NCBI RefSeq assembly: GCF_000599885.1
Contig: NZ_JFGT01000006.1
Coordinates: 186,001-250,000, forward strand
DNA: 64,000 bases
Direction: 5' to 3'
Source of the DNA: Pantoea sp. IMH
GTDB taxonomy: Bacteria; Pseudomonadota; Gammaproteobacteria; Enterobacterales; Enterobacteriaceae
The notes beneath the pieces are model-generated. The model was not told the origin of the DNA. It did not search any database and worked only from the letters and a program-made list of their open reading frames with translations. Both the position numbers and the translations under genes were made by a program. Of this stretch, positions 38,008-47,786 are shown one piece after another (the first letter of the stretch is position 1; the number at the start of each line of letters is the position of its first letter).

Positions 38008-38342
38008 CCCTGCCATCTGGCCCACAGCGTAATCAGCAGCCAGGCAGCGAGGCACCAGCAGGCCACGCCGCTGGCCAGTGCCCAGGAAAGGCGCATCATA
38101 CCGACAAAATACCACAGCGAAAGTAGATAAATAAAATAGGGAACGATCGCCCACATGCCGAAGATAATGGTGGTTCTGAGCGCGTCAACCCCGCGCTCGC
38201 TGGCAACAATATAGTGGGCGATAAGGGCAAACGTCGGGAAAAGAGGCAGCAAGCCAGCGATATAATAATTGCGGGTTTTGGATAAAATCCCTATCAGCAC
38301 AACCACCAGCGCACCCAGCGCTGCTTTGATTAATAAGCCCAT
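38004..38342 (-). CDS. ydgC: GlpM-family inner-membrane protein YdgC
   Basis: A 112-residue membrane protein with four predicted helices, nearly colinear with E. coli YdgC (MGLLIKAALGALVVVLIGIL, then NYYIAGLLPLFPTFALIAHY). The GlpM family was first linked to alginate production in Pseudomonas; no function is established here. In E. coli it lies elsewhere, so its location between luxI and yecF is specific to this lineage. Confidence 0.93.
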   Translation of the reverse strand: MGLLIKAALGALVVVLIGILSKTRNYYIAGLLPLFPTFALIAHYIVASERGVDALRTTIIFGMWAIVPYFIYLLSLWYFVGMMRLSWALASGVACWCLAAWLLITLWARWQG

Positions 38343-38422
38343 TGTTCTCTTCAGCCTGAAAAAAAAGTTACCTTGTTCCAGTAAAGAGAGAAAATCAATG
38401 GGCGCTGCAGGATAAAGCCGGT

Positions 38423-38647
38423 TTACTGACGATAGGCCTGTTTGATCTGGCTGATGGTATCGCTGAATACTTCGGCCTGACGTTCATCGGTCAACTGGGC
38501 GATATACTTTTCCATATTGATGATCACTTTACCCGCATCTGCCTGACCCATACCCTTAAGCATAAACGTCACCAGCGCCTTCATACAGGCCATCTCTTCG
38601 GCCAGCGTTTTTGTCTCTTGACTGGTTGAAAAATCAGTATCGCTCAT
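38423..38647 (-). CDS. yecF: conserved small protein YecF (DUF2594)
   Basis: A 74-residue soluble helical protein matching E. coli YecF (GQADAGKVIINMEK, ending ISQIKQAYRQ). It is divergent from uvrY and keeps the E. coli neighbour order relative to uvrY. Function unknown. Confidence 0.93.
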   Translation of the reverse strand: MSDTDFSTSQETKTLAEEMACMKALVTFMLKGMGQADAGKVIINMEKYIAQLTDERQAEVFSDTISQIKQAYRQ

Positions 38648-38887
38648 GATGACTCCTGTTTACTTAATCAACGTTGCTGACCCCTGTAGAGCCAGAAAAA
38701 TACCTAAACTGATGACAAGTATACCACACAAGCCTTACCAAAAAGCGACGCATACGAGGCTGAAAATAATAGATTCCCCCGGCAACTGTCCATTTTTTCT
38801 GTTCATTCGCTGCCGGAAAAGAGGTAAGATCGCAGGCCAGGAATATGTCCTGAAGGCCCCTGGTAACCCCCATTTGGAGAGACCTGT

Positions 38888-39547
38888 TTGATAAGCGTTC
38901 TTCTTGTTGATGACCATGAACTCGTCCGCGCAGGAATTCGCCGCATACTGGAAGATATTAAAGGTTTTCAGGTGGTGGGTGAGGCAAGCTGCGGCGAAGA
39001 GGCGGTGAAGTGGTGCCGTACCAACAGCGTTGATGTCGTGTTGATGGATATGAATATGCCGGGCATTGGCGGTCTGGAAGCCACACGTAAAATCGTACGT
39101 TACTCGCCTGACATCAAAATCATCATGCTAACCATTCATACCGAGAACCCGCTACCGGCCAGGGTTATGCAGGCGGGGGCAGCAGGTTATCTCAGCAAAG
39201 GCGCCGCCCCGCAGGAAGTGGTTAACGCCATCCGTTCGGTCAATGCCGGTCAGCGCTATATTGCGTCCGATATCGCTCAGCAAATGGCGCTCAGCCAGAT
39301 TGAACCGCAAAAAACAGAATCTCCCTTCGAGAGTTTGTCGGAACGGGAATTACAGATTATGCTGATGATTACCCGGGGTCAGAAAGTGTCAGAAATTTCT
39401 GAAAGACTAAATCTGAGTCCGAAAACCGTCAACAGCTACCGTTATCGCATGTTCAGCAAGCTCAATATTAGCGGCGACGTTGAGCTGACCCATCTGGCCA
39501 TCCGACATGGCTTGTTTAATCCGGAGTCAATAATCAGCAGTGAATGA
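38888..39547 (+). CDS. uvrY: response regulator UvrY (GacA family)
   Basis: Partner of the sensor kinase BarA; it activates the Csr small RNAs and so carbon-storage, motility and biofilm control. The 219-residue protein has a receiver domain with acidic pocket LLVDDHELV, phospho-acceptor Asp in [13 protein letters not shown] and Lys in GYLSKGA, and a LuxR-type helix-turn-helix ([16 protein letters not shown]). The start is TTG at 38888 after GGAGAG, as in E. coli. It overlaps uvrC by 8 bases. Confidence 0.96.
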   Translation: MISVLLVDDHELVRAGIRRILEDIKGFQVVGEASCGEEAVKWCRTNSVDVVLMDMNMPGIGGLEATRKIVRYSPDIKIIMLTIHTENPLPARVMQAGAAGYLSKGAAPQEVVNAIRSVNAGQRYIASDIAQQMALSQIEPQKTESPFESLSERELQIMLMITRGQKVSEISERLNLSPKTVNSYRYRMFSKLNISGDVELTHLAIRHGLFNPESIISSE

Positions 39548-41372
39548 TGTTTTTGATGCAAAATCCTTTCTTAACACGGTCACCAGCCAGCCAGGCGTTT
39601 ATCGCATGTATGATGCTGGCGAGACGGTTATTTACGTTGGTAAAGCGAAGGATCTGAAAAAACGCCTGTCGAGCTACTTTCGCGGTAACCTTTCCAGCCG
39701 CAAAACGGAAGCGCTGGTCGACAGTATCCGGCATATTGATGTAACGGTAACCCACACCGAAACCGAAGCGCTGCTGCTCGAACACAACTACATCAAGCTT
39801 TATCAGCCGCGATATAACGTGCTGCTGCGCGATGACAAATCCTATCCCTATATCTTTCTGAGCGGTGACGAGCATCCGCGCCTCGCCAGCCACCGTGGCG
39901 CCAAACAGGCCAAAGGAGAGTATTTCGGCCCTTTCCCGAATGGGTACGCGGTACGGGAAACGCTCTCGCTGTTGCAAAAAATCTTTCCTATACGCCAGTG
40001 TGAAAACAGCGTCTACCGCAACCGCTCCAGGCCCTGTCTGCAGTATCAGATTGGCCGCTGTCTTGGCCCTTGCGTGGCGGGACTGGTCTCGGAAGAGGAA
40101 TATGCTCAGCAGGTTGCGTGGGTAAGGCTGTTCCTGGCCGGTAAAGACGATCAGGTACTGAACCAGCTGGTAGAGCGGATGGAGGCGGCCAGCCGCGAGC
40201 TGAAATTTGAGGAAGCAGGGCGCTTACGCGATCAGATCCAGGCCGTTCGCCGCGTCACGGAAAGACAGTTCGTCTCCAATAACGGTGAAGATATTGATGT
40301 CATAGGCGTGGCCTTTGATGCCGGTATGGCCTGCCTGCACGTACTGTTTATCCGACAGGGAAAAGTCCTCGGCAGCCGCAGTTATTTTCCTAAAGTCCCC
40401 GGCGGTACCGATCTGGCGGAAGTCGTGCAGACTTTCGTTGGACAGTTTTATCTTCAGGGGAGTCAGGCGCGGACGTTACCTTCAGATATTCTGCTGGACT
40501 TCACCCTGCCTGAAAAAGATCTGCTGGCCGACTCACTGACCGGACTGGCAGGAAGAAAAGTCACGATCCAGAACAAACCGCGCGGCGATCGCGCCCGCTA
40601 CCTTAAGCTGGCCCGCACTAACGCCAGTACGGCGCTGGTCAGCCGCCTGTCGCAGCAGTCAACGATCCATCAGCGGCTTAAAGCGCTGGCTGAGATGCTT
40701 AAGCTACCGGAAATCCGCCGTATGGAGTGCTTTGATATCAGCCATACGATGGGCGAGCAGACTATCGCTTCCTGCGTGGTGTTCGACAGCAACGGTCCTT
40801 TACGCTCAGAATACCGTCGCTACAACATTACCGGGATTACGCCTGGGGATGACTATGCCGCCATGAATCAGGTGCTGCGTCGTCGCTACGGTAAAGCGCT
40901 GGAGGAGAGCAAGATTCCGGACCTGATCCTCATTGATGGCGGTAAAGGTCAGCTGAGCCAGGCGAAACAGGTATTTGCTGAACTGGATGTTAGCTGGGAT
41001 AAATCCCGGCCGATCCTGCTCGGGATCGCCAAAGGAACAGATCGCAAGGCGGGGCTGGAAACGCTCTTTTTCGAGCCGGAAGGCGAAGGCTTCTCGCTGC
41101 CGCCGGATTCACCTGCGCTGCATGTTATTCAGCATATCCGTGATGATTCTCATAACCATGCCATTACGGGACACCGTAATAAGCGCGCCAAGGTCAAAAA
41201 TACCAGCGCGCTGGAGAGTATTGAAGGCATCGGACCGAAACGACGCCAGCAGCTGCTCAAATATATGGGTGGCCTTCAGCCTTTAATGAATGCCTCGGTG
41301 GATGAGATTGCGAAGGTCCCTGGCATTTCTCATGCGCTGGCAGAGAAAATCTTTTATTCGCTGAAACACTAA
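39540..41372 (+). CDS. uvrC: excinuclease ABC subunit C (UvrC)
   Basis: Makes the two incisions around bulky DNA lesions in nucleotide excision repair. The 610-residue protein has an N-terminal GIY-YIG nuclease domain (GVYRMYD...[14 protein letters not shown]) and a Cys cluster ([15 protein letters not shown]). The UVR motif for UvrB binding is [16 protein letters not shown]. An RNase H-like domain with FDISHTMGE and a C-terminal tandem helix-hairpin-helix complete the protein. The GTG start at 39540 lies inside uvrY, so translation is probably coupled. Confidence 0.97.
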   Translation: MNDVFDAKSFLNTVTSQPGVYRMYDAGETVIYVGKAKDLKKRLSSYFRGNLSSRKTEALVDSIRHIDVTVTHTETEALLLEHNYIKLYQPRYNVLLRDDKSYPYIFLSGDEHPRLASHRGAKQAKGEYFGPFPNGYAVRETLSLLQKIFPIRQCENSVYRNRSRPCLQYQIGRCLGPCVAGLVSEEEYAQQVAWVRLFLAGKDDQVLNQLVERMEAASRELKFEEAGRLRDQIQAVRRVTERQFVSNNGEDIDVIGVAFDAGMACLHVLFIRQGKVLGSRSYFPKVPGGTDLAEVVQTFVGQFYLQGSQARTLPSDILLDFTLPEKDLLADSLTGLAGRKVTIQNKPRGDRARYLKLARTNASTALVSRLSQQSTIHQRLKALAEMLKLPEIRRMECFDISHTMGEQTIASCVVFDSNGPLRSEYRRYNITGITPGDDYAAMNQVLRRRYGKALEESKIPDLILIDGGKGQLSQAKQVFAELDVSWDKSRPILLGIAKGTDRKAGLETLFFEPEGEGFSLPPDSPALHVIQHIRDDSHNHAITGHRNKRAKVKNTSALESIEGIGPKRRQQLLKYMGGLQPLMNASVDEIAKVPGISHALAEKIFYSLKH

Positions 41373-41443
41373 GCATTGCAACGCCTGGGGCAATGTAGGA
41401 ACATAGAGACAAATTCCACTCAGGCCAGACAGTTAGCGTATCT

Positions 41444-41992
41444 ATGCATTTTAATATTCCGACGTTGCTTACCCTGTTTCGAGTCTTTCTGATCCCGTTC
41501 TTTGTGCTGGCGTTCTATCTGCCATTTCACTGGGCGCCCCTGGCCTGCGCACTGATTTTTATCGTCGCTGCTGTGACTGACTGGTTCGACGGCTATCTGG
41601 CGCGGCGCTGGAAGCAGACCACCCGCTTTGGCGCCTTTCTTGATCCGGTAGCCGATAAGGTTATGGTCGCGATGGCGCTGGTGCTGGTGGCGGAACATTT
41701 TCACTCCTGGTGGATTACCTTACCGGCCGCCACGATGATCGCCCGTGAAATAATTATTTCTGCGCTTCGGGAGTGGATGGCCGAAATAGGTAAGCGGAGT
41801 AGCGTGGCGGTCTCCTGGATTGGCAAAGTAAAAACAACCGCCCAGATGATGGCGCTCTTTGCTCTGCTATGGCGTTATGACAGCATGGTTGTTGGCATTG
41901 GCGTGGTGGCGCTGTATGTGGCGGCGGTGCTGACCTTCTGGTCAATGTTCCAGTATCTCAGCGCCTCACGCGCCGATTTGTTCGAACGGTGA
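41444..41992 (+). CDS. pgsA: phosphatidylglycerophosphate synthase PgsA
   Basis: Inner-membrane CDP-alcohol phosphatidyltransferase that joins CDP-diacylglycerol and glycerol-3-phosphate, the committed step to phosphatidylglycerol and cardiolipin. The signature D-G-x2-A-R-x8-G-x3-D-x3-D is complete in [20 protein letters not shown] plus VADK. The protein is 182 residues, the normal length, and lies 71 bases after uvrC in the conserved uvrY-uvrC-pgsA-glyW order. Confidence 0.97.
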   Translation: MHFNIPTLLTLFRVFLIPFFVLAFYLPFHWAPLACALIFIVAAVTDWFDGYLARRWKQTTRFGAFLDPVADKVMVAMALVLVAEHFHSWWITLPAATMIAREIIISALREWMAEIGKRSSVAVSWIGKVKTTAQMMALFALLWRYDSMVVGIGVVALYVAAVLTFWSMFQYLSASRADLFER

Positions 41993-42133
41993 TCGATGCG
42001 ATTTAAAAAGCAGCAAACGAGCGGGCGGCGAGGATAATTTTATTGACTCATTGCTTCATGTCAGTAGAATGCAACGCATCGAAAGGCAGCCGGTCTGCCA
42101 GAAGATAAAGTAAATCAGCAGGTTCTGCTGAAG

Positions 42134-42209
<76 letters not shown>

Positions 42210-42251
42210 GATTTTAGTTATCAGGTAAGCCTGATAGCAGAGCAGTATTAA

Positions 42252-42325
42252 GGCGCGTTGGCAGAGTGGCCATGCAGCGGATTGCAAATCCGTGAACCTC
42301 GGTTCGACTCCGGGACGCGCCTCCA
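42252..42325 (+). tRNA. cysT: tRNA-Cys (anticodon GCA)
   Basis: A 74-base cloverleaf: acceptor GGCGCGT / ACGCGCC, anticodon loop TTGCAAA, T-loop GTTCGACTC and encoded CCA. Second in the tRNA cluster. Confidence 0.98.
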
Positions 42326-42336
42326 CTTTACACCCT

Positions 42337-42422
42337 GCCCGGGTGGTGAAATCGGTAGACACAAGGGATTTAAAATCCCTCGGCTTATGGCTGTGCGGGT
42401 TCAAGTCCCGCCCCGGGCACCA
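42337..42422 (+). tRNA. leuZ: tRNA-Leu (anticodon UAA)
   Basis: An 86-base class II tRNA: acceptor GCCCGGG / CCCGGGC, anticodon loop TTTAAAA (UAA), long variable arm, T-loop GTTCAAGTC and encoded CCA. Third in the cluster. Confidence 0.97.
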
Positions 42423-42478
42423 CGCTTTGACTACCGATTAAAACAAATAAAAACAAGCACATTGTGCAATGTCGTCGA

Positions 42479-42500
42479 ACCGCCCAGGGGCGGTTTTTTT
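42479..42500 (+). terminator. terminator of the tRNA cluster
   Basis: The stem ACCGCCC / GGGCGGT has a very short loop and is followed by seven T. Confidence 0.9.
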
Positions 42501-42514
42501 GTGCCTGAATTTTG

Positions 42515-42988
42515 TCATTCAACGTCGCCAGTATCGGGTTTTCCGCCTCGCTGGCAAAAAAACTGACTGCAGAATCCAAAAAGCGCTGGGGTGTGCTGGG
42601 CTATGCGTTGCCGCCGCCTGGCTTTTCAGGCAAAACCGCCCGTTCAGCATGACGCTTGAGCATTAAGGCCACCGGGAAAAGATAAAAACCGTTCAGCTTT
42701 CGGTAGGCAACGGCCGCTTTTATGGCGGCGGTATGGCGATTGAGCGTGCCGCCCGGCCAGATGATCTACAGCTTGATGTATACAGTCTTAAACTGGATCA
42801 CGGGTGGGAGATGGTGGCCTGCGTAAAGGGACGCAAGGTAGCTGGAAGAAGGTGAGGGCGTTTCCTGCCACAGAACTGCAAGTGACAACCCGCCGGTCGC
42901 ACAGTATCAACGCAGACAGTGAAATCATAGGTCAGACGCCGGCGCATATTTCGATACGCCGGCGGCAGTGACCGTTTATGCGCCCTGA
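42515..42988 (+). pseudogene. remnant of a diacylglycerol-kinase-family lipid kinase (C-terminal part)
   Basis: Three reading frames in succession give consecutive parts of the C-terminal half of a YegS/DagK-like lipid kinase. At 42515 the frame reads FNVASIGFSASLAKKLTAES then KKRWGVLGYAL. From 42688 it reads VQLSVGNGRFYGGGM and LQLDVYSLKLDHGWEM. From 42843 it reads VRAFPATELQVTTRRS and SINADSEIIGQTPAH. A last shift near 42960 gives AVTVYAP and a stop at 42986. At least three frameshifts and internal stops make it non-functional. The N-terminal catalytic half with the GGDGT motif is missing: the remnant begins right after the tRNA terminator. The order and identity of the motifs make the family call secure. 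Confidence 0.88.
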
Positions 42989-43409
42989 TCTTTTCTGACG
43001 CGGTCAGTAATGAAAGCCAGATGTTCCTGCATGCTGGACGATATTTCATGTCACGGCCGCTTCCCATCGTCTATTATCCCTGTTTATAATCCCCATCGCT
43101 AATTAGTAAGCATCATTATTATAAGGCCCCTATCTTTTGACCGAGGGAGACGTATTTGAATCGCCAGCTTGAACGCATTCCCCATGGCGGGGGCCGAAAG
43201 GCAAAAAGCCGGTTAAGGGAAAGTGAATTCGGGCCGCAACCGTTCCCGTTATTGAATGTGGTAGAGCTAAAAATGGGATATCCAGGGAAGGTGACAGATT
43301 GTCAGAATTCGCTGAACAGGGCTGCGGTGTCCGTTAATCTACTCTTTGCCACAAGCGTCTGTCACGGTATTGCGCGACTGCAACGCTTACTGGTCAGGCC
43401 TTAATCTGC
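42989..43409. other. region between lipid kinase remnant and efflux operon
   Basis: A 421-base stretch without a convincing gene. A possible -10 element (TTATAAT near 43083) and the palindrome CTAATTAG (near 43099) could belong to the promoter and regulator site of the following efflux operon. A frame at 43156-43404 with a TTG start after GGGAG exists, but its sequence looks like no family I know and lacks structure signals. Confidence 0.5.
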
Positions 43410-45110
43410 GTGGGTACAAACCGTCCCGATCCTTATGCGCCGCGTGAGTGGGCCGCCGGTGAAAAGCCGATGCTTCCCGGTTCACCCTCCACGCCACAGC
43501 ATCCCAGTCACAAGCGTATCGCTTTTGGCATTATTGGCCTGTTGATTTCGATTACCGGCGCGCTCAGTAACGCGCTGGTGACGGCCAATATTACCAACCT
43601 GCAGGGGGTTTTCGGGGCCTACAGCAACGAAATTGCCTGGCTGCCGGCGGTTTATGTGATGGGCAATATCTCAATCAATCTGCTGCTGGTGAAGTTCCGC
43701 CAGCAGTTTGGCCTGCGCGCTTTTACTGAAGCCTTCCTGGTACTGTACGTGCTGGTCTCTTTTTTCCATTTGCTGGTTAACGATCTCAACTCCGCCATCA
43801 TCGTGCGCGCAGCTCACGGCATGGTCGGCGCGGCGTTGAGTTCCCTGGGCATCTATTATCAGGTGCAGGCCTGGCCAGCCAGACACCGGCTGAAGGCGCT
43901 CACCATTGGCCTTGGTGCTTCCCAGCTGGCGATACCGCTGGCTCGCCTTTTTTCGACCGGGCTGCTTCAGCTTGACCAGTGGCGCGGTCTTTATCTCTTT
44001 GAACTCGGGCTGGCGATGATCTGCCTTGGTGGTGTGCTGATGCTGAAACTGCCGCCCGGCGATCGTATGAAAGTTTTTGAGAAAAAAGACTTTATTACTT
44101 TCCTGTTAATGGCGCCGGGAATGGCGCTGTTCTGCGCGGTACTCTCGCTTGGACGCATTGAGTGGTGGAGCAGTACGCCATGGCTGGGCGTTGCGCTGGC
44201 GCTGGGGCTGGTGCTCGTCGTCGCGGCGGTCGTGCTGGAGCATAACCGCAGTAACCCGCTGATTAACACCCGCTGGCTCGGCACCGGGGCGATATTCCGT
44301 TTCGGCATCGTGATGATTATGCTGCGCGTTACCCTCGCGGAGCAGAATACCGGGGCAATTGGCTATCTGCAGCAGGTTGGATTGCTCAACGATCAGATGC
44401 AGTATCTGGCGCTGGCTATCCTCGCGGGCGTCGCCTCAGGCATTATCGTCAGCGCGCTTACCATCAACGTCAAACATCTGAGCTGGCCGATAGTGGTGTC
44501 GCTGCTGTTAATCATGATCGCGTCACTGATGGATGCGCAATCCAGCCCGCTGACCCGTGCTAACAATATGTATTTCAGCCAGTTTTTACTCGGCTTTAGC
44601 AGCACATTTTTTATTGCCCCGGCCATGCTGCTTAATATTGGCAGCGTGGTGTCGCAGCCGAAAAATCTGGTCAGCCTGGTGGTGCTCTTCGGGATGAGCC
44701 AGAATCTGGGAGGACTGGCGGGATCGGCGCTGTTAGGGACTTTCCAGACCTTACGTGAAAAATTTCATGCCAGCGTGATTGGCGATCATCTCTCCCTGCT
44801 TGATCCCAATGTCACCGAGCGGCTGGCGCAGTACACCAATCTCTTCAGCAGCCTTTTATACGGCGACGCCACGCTTCGCGGTGCGCAGGGAACCGTACAG
44901 CTTCAGGCTATGGCGACGCTGCAGGCAAACGTACTCGCCTGGAACGACACTTATCTGCTGACAGCCGGTATGGCCTTTGTCACGCTTGTCTGGGTGCTGT
45001 GGCGCTTATCGCGCCTGCGTTATCTCAACTGGCAGCAGGCGAAACGGGATGCGGAAGCAGAGCAGCGGGCAATGCAACATACGACTTCGACGATCGGTAG
45101 GGAGAAATAA
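43410..45110 (+). CDS. MFS drug-efflux transporter, EmrB/QacA (DHA2) type
   Basis: A 566-residue proton-driven exporter with about 14 predicted helices, probably the inner-membrane part of a tripartite efflux pump. The N-terminal tail is about 40 hydrophilic residues long, then the helix IAFGIIGLLISITGALSNAL. DHA2-type motifs are partly changed from classical EmrB (TNLQGVFGAYSNEIAWLPAV). The start is a GTG at 43410 with a weak ribosome site; a start further downstream (the Met of KPMLPGS at about 43470) is possible. The stop overlaps the next gene as TAATG. The substrate is unknown. Confidence 0.85.
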   Translation: MGTNRPDPYAPREWAAGEKPMLPGSPSTPQHPSHKRIAFGIIGLLISITGALSNALVTANITNLQGVFGAYSNEIAWLPAVYVMGNISINLLLVKFRQQFGLRAFTEAFLVLYVLVSFFHLLVNDLNSAIIVRAAHGMVGAALSSLGIYYQVQAWPARHRLKALTIGLGASQLAIPLARLFSTGLLQLDQWRGLYLFELGLAMICLGGVLMLKLPPGDRMKVFEKKDFITFLLMAPGMALFCAVLSLGRIEWWSSTPWLGVALALGLVLVVAAVVLEHNRSNPLINTRWLGTGAIFRFGIVMIMLRVTLAEQNTGAIGYLQQVGLLNDQMQYLALAILAGVASGIIVSALTINVKHLSWPIVVSLLLIMIASLMDAQSSPLTRANNMYFSQFLLGFSSTFFIAPAMLLNIGSVVSQPKNLVSLVVLFGMSQNLGGLAGSALLGTFQTLREKFHASVIGDHLSLLDPNVTERLAQYTNLFSSLLYGDATLRGAQGTVQLQAMATLQANVLAWNDTYLLTAGMAFVTLVWVLWRLSRLRYLNWQQAKRDAEAEQRAMQHTTSTIGREK

Positions 45111-46204
45111 TGAGCCAGCAGGAACAAAGCCAACTGAATGAGCGCGAGCGGAATAATAAGCTGCGAATTTTGTCCGTCGCGTTTGGCGCAGGAATCGCTG
45201 TCGTTGGCGTACTGATTATCCTTTATGCGTGGCAGCTTCCGCCGTTCACCAGCCAGATACAAACAACGGAAAATGCCTACGTGCGCGGCCAGGTGACTTT
45301 TATCAGTCCGCAGGTCAACGGTTATGTTACCGCGGTTAAGGTACTTGACTACCAGCCGGTGAAGAAAGGCGACGTGATGATGACTATCGATGACCGAATC
45401 TACCGGCAGCGGGTGCATCAGGCGCAGGCGCAGTTAGCGATGAAAAAAGCGATGCTGGCGAATAACGTTCAGCAACGCCGCAGTGCGGAAGCGGTGATCT
45501 CGCGCAATAAAGCCATTCTGGCTAATGCCAAAGCACAGGCGACAAAAAGCCAGCTGGATCTTAAGCGTGTCGAAAATCTGGTGTCGGATGGGTCGCTGTC
45601 AGTACGTGAACGCGATGCGGCCAGAGCCAGCTACAGCCAGACCATGGCAGACGTCCAGCAGGCAACCGCCACGCTGGAGGTTTCCCGTCAGGATCTGCAA
45701 AGCGTCATCGTCAATAACGATGCGCTCAGGGCGGATGTGGCCAGCGCCGAAGCCGCACTGGAACTGGCACAGATCGATCTCGATAACACTGTTATCCATG
45801 CGCCACGGGACGGACAGCTGGGTCAGATCGCGGTGCGGCAGGGTGCCTACGTTACGGCGGGCGCAAGGCTGACCTCGCTGGTGCCTCAGCAGTTGTGGAT
45901 CATTGCGAATATGAAAGAGACGCAGATGGCGCATATCACGCCAGGACTGCCCGTTACCTTTACCGTGGATGCGCTGAACGATCAACGCTTCGACGGCAAA
46001 GTAGAATATATCTCGCCGGCGGCCGGATCGGAGTTCAGCGCCATTTCGCCGGACAACGCCACGGGAAATTTTGTCAAAATTGCGCAGCGTATTCCGGTAC
46101 GCATCAGCATCACCAGCCCGAACACGGCGGATCTCCGGCCAGGAATGTCCGTGGAGGTCAGTATTGATACCGCAGCAGCCTCTGAAACCGGGGAGGAGAA
46201 GTGA
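45110..46204 (+). CDS. HlyD/EmrA-type membrane fusion protein
   Basis: Periplasmic adaptor of the efflux pump. The 364-residue protein has an N-terminal membrane anchor (AFGAGIAVVGVLIILYAW), a biotinyl-lipoyl half-motif with TTENAYVRGQVTFISPQVNG, a long alpha-helical coiled-coil hairpin (about residues 90-210), and the second lipoyl and beta-barrel part (VIHAPRDGQLGQIAVRQGAY). It overlaps the MFS gene by one base and the outer-membrane factor by the TGATG junction, so all three are one operon. Confidence 0.9.
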   Translation: MSQQEQSQLNERERNNKLRILSVAFGAGIAVVGVLIILYAWQLPPFTSQIQTTENAYVRGQVTFISPQVNGYVTAVKVLDYQPVKKGDVMMTIDDRIYRQRVHQAQAQLAMKKAMLANNVQQRRSAEAVISRNKAILANAKAQATKSQLDLKRVENLVSDGSLSVRERDAARASYSQTMADVQQATATLEVSRQDLQSVIVNNDALRADVASAEAALELAQIDLDNTVIHAPRDGQLGQIAVRQGAYVTAGARLTSLVPQQLWIIANMKETQMAHITPGLPVTFTVDALNDQRFDGKVEYISPAAGSEFSAISPDNATGNFVKIAQRIPVRISITSPNTADLRPGMSVEVSIDTAAASETGEEK

Positions 46205-47583
46205 TGCGCTTGTCGGTAGCGTTAACGGCGGTAACGCTGGCTGCTATCCTGAGCGGCTGCGCAACAGAAGTGGATAAAGCGCCCGGCTCGCTGCCAATAC
46301 CCGTTGCATGGCGTGATAAAGTCGGCCCCACTTCGCCCGTCGAAGCTGACTGGTGGCAGGGTTTTGGCGACGACAGCCTTAACCGGCTGGTCGATCAGGC
46401 GTTGCAAAATAATCTGGATATTCTGACAGCGCGCTCCCGCGTCGACCAATACCGGGCAGAACTGCGTGCGGCGCTGGGCGATAATTTTCCGACGCTTGAT
46501 GCCGGCGTTGCGGCTACCCGCGCCCGCTCGCTCTCAGCGGCCACCGGTCAGCCGCGCGAGGGCGCGGTATTTCAGGGCCAGCTTCAGGCCAGCTACGAGG
46601 TGGATCTCTGGGGAGCGCGCAGCAACAGTATTGAGGCGGCGAATGCCTCCCTTGCCGCGCAGCAGGCGGCAGCTTCCGCCGCAGAACTGACGGTGGCCAG
46701 CTCAGTGGCCTCAGGTTATATGACGTTGATCTCACTTGATGAACAACTCCGCGTCACCGAAGCCACGCTCGCATCGCGCGCCAATTCACTGAAGCTGGCA
46801 CGTCGGCAGTTCGAAACGGGCTACACTTCCAAACTTGAATGGCTTCAGTCGGAGTCAGAGTATCAGACCGCCAAAGCACAAATTCCGGTCCTGCAGCACC
46901 AAATTGCCCGCCAGGAGAATGCACTCAGTATTCTGGTCGGTATGAATCCGCGCAAGATCGCCCGACAGAGCCACTTTGATCACGTCGCGCCGCAAAAATT
47001 GCCTTCGGTTCTGCCATCTGAATTACTGCAACGCCGGCCAGACATCGTTCAGGCTGAAAATGCGCTTCTGGCCTCTGATGCTTCTCTTGCCGCCTCGCGT
47101 GCGCGGCTGCTGCCTTCACTTAATCTCACCGCCAGCGGGACGCTGCAAAGTGGGGTGTTGCACCAGCTGGTGGATAACCCTTTTCGTCTCTGGAGTCTCG
47201 GCGGCAGCGTGCTGGCCCCTTTACTCAACCGGGAGGCGCTTACGGCGCAGGTGGATGTGGCAATGGCTTCCCGCAATCAGGCGCTTTACGGCTATGAAAA
47301 AGTGGTACGCAACGCCTTCAGCGAAGTCAATGACGATCTGGATGCCATCAACCGCTATCAGCAGCAGCTGACAGAACTGCTTGAACAGGAAAACGTTGTC
47401 AGCGAAGCACTCCATATAGCACGTAACCGCTACCGGAACGGTTATGCTTCCTACCTTGATGAACTGGACGCCCAGCGTTTACTTTTTAATACGCAGCTGA
47501 ATCTGGTGCAGGTTAAAAATAATCTGTTGCTGGCCCAAATCGATCTCTACCGTGCGCTTGGCGGCGGCTGGAAGCCAGAATAA
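46204..47583 (+). CDS. outer-membrane efflux lipoprotein, NodT/OprM family
   Basis: A TolC-like outer-membrane channel that completes the pump. The protein (about 459 residues) begins with a lipoprotein signal peptide ending in the lipobox LSGC. It then shows the duplicated outer-membrane-efflux domains (DWWQGFGDDSLNRLVDQALQ, LQRRPDIVQAENALLASDAS) with heptad-rich helices. A GTG one codon earlier is possible. No clear terminator follows in the 200 bases before the receptor gene. Confidence 0.92.
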   Translation: MRLSVALTAVTLAAILSGCATEVDKAPGSLPIPVAWRDKVGPTSPVEADWWQGFGDDSLNRLVDQALQNNLDILTARSRVDQYRAELRAALGDNFPTLDAGVAATRARSLSAATGQPREGAVFQGQLQASYEVDLWGARSNSIEAANASLAAQQAAASAAELTVASSVASGYMTLISLDEQLRVTEATLASRANSLKLARRQFETGYTSKLEWLQSESEYQTAKAQIPVLQHQIARQENALSILVGMNPRKIARQSHFDHVAPQKLPSVLPSELLQRRPDIVQAENALLASDASLAASRARLLPSLNLTASGTLQSGVLHQLVDNPFRLWSLGGSVLAPLLNREALTAQVDVAMASRNQALYGYEKVVRNAFSEVNDDLDAINRYQQQLTELLEQENVVSEALHIARNRYRNGYASYLDELDAQRLLFNTQLNLVQVKNNLLLAQIDLYRALGGGWKPE

Positions 47584-47727
47584 CCGGCTGTTACTGTAAG
47601 CGACTTTAAGGCTCTGCCATTCATCATCCGCGTAGTGCTTTAATAATCAGAGAGCGTTAAGCGTTGGCTTCTTTACCAGACGAAGGCCGGTAACGTTAAT
47701 TCAGGCTTGCTATTTACCTTTCCTTGT

Positions 47728-47742
47728 TGATAATCACAATCA
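47728..47742. promoter_or_regulatory. Fur box upstream of the siderophore receptor
   Basis: TGATAATCACAATCA matches the 7-1-7 Fur pattern TGATAAT-N-ATTATCA at 12 of 14 arm positions. A second half-site, TATTATCATTTG, follows within 25 bases. They lie 45 bases before the receptor start, so iron repression is likely. Confidence 0.75.
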
Positions 47743-47786
47743 AAATAAAAAGTATTATCATTTGTAAAATGAATCAGGGAAATGTA

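Noticed and set aside
42258..42566. Open frames across the Cys and Leu tRNA genes on both strands
   Set aside because: They translate tRNA genes and the terminator; none resembles a protein.
43293..43312. GTGAC...GTCAG as a possible matS site
   Set aside because: The spacing between the half-sites is 5 bases, not 3, and the last arm has a mismatch.
43156..43404. Possible 82-residue gene with TTG start before the efflux operon
   Set aside because: A GGGAG site is present, but the sequence has no family resemblance or structural signal, and it lies in a region of decayed DNA. Not listed as a gene.
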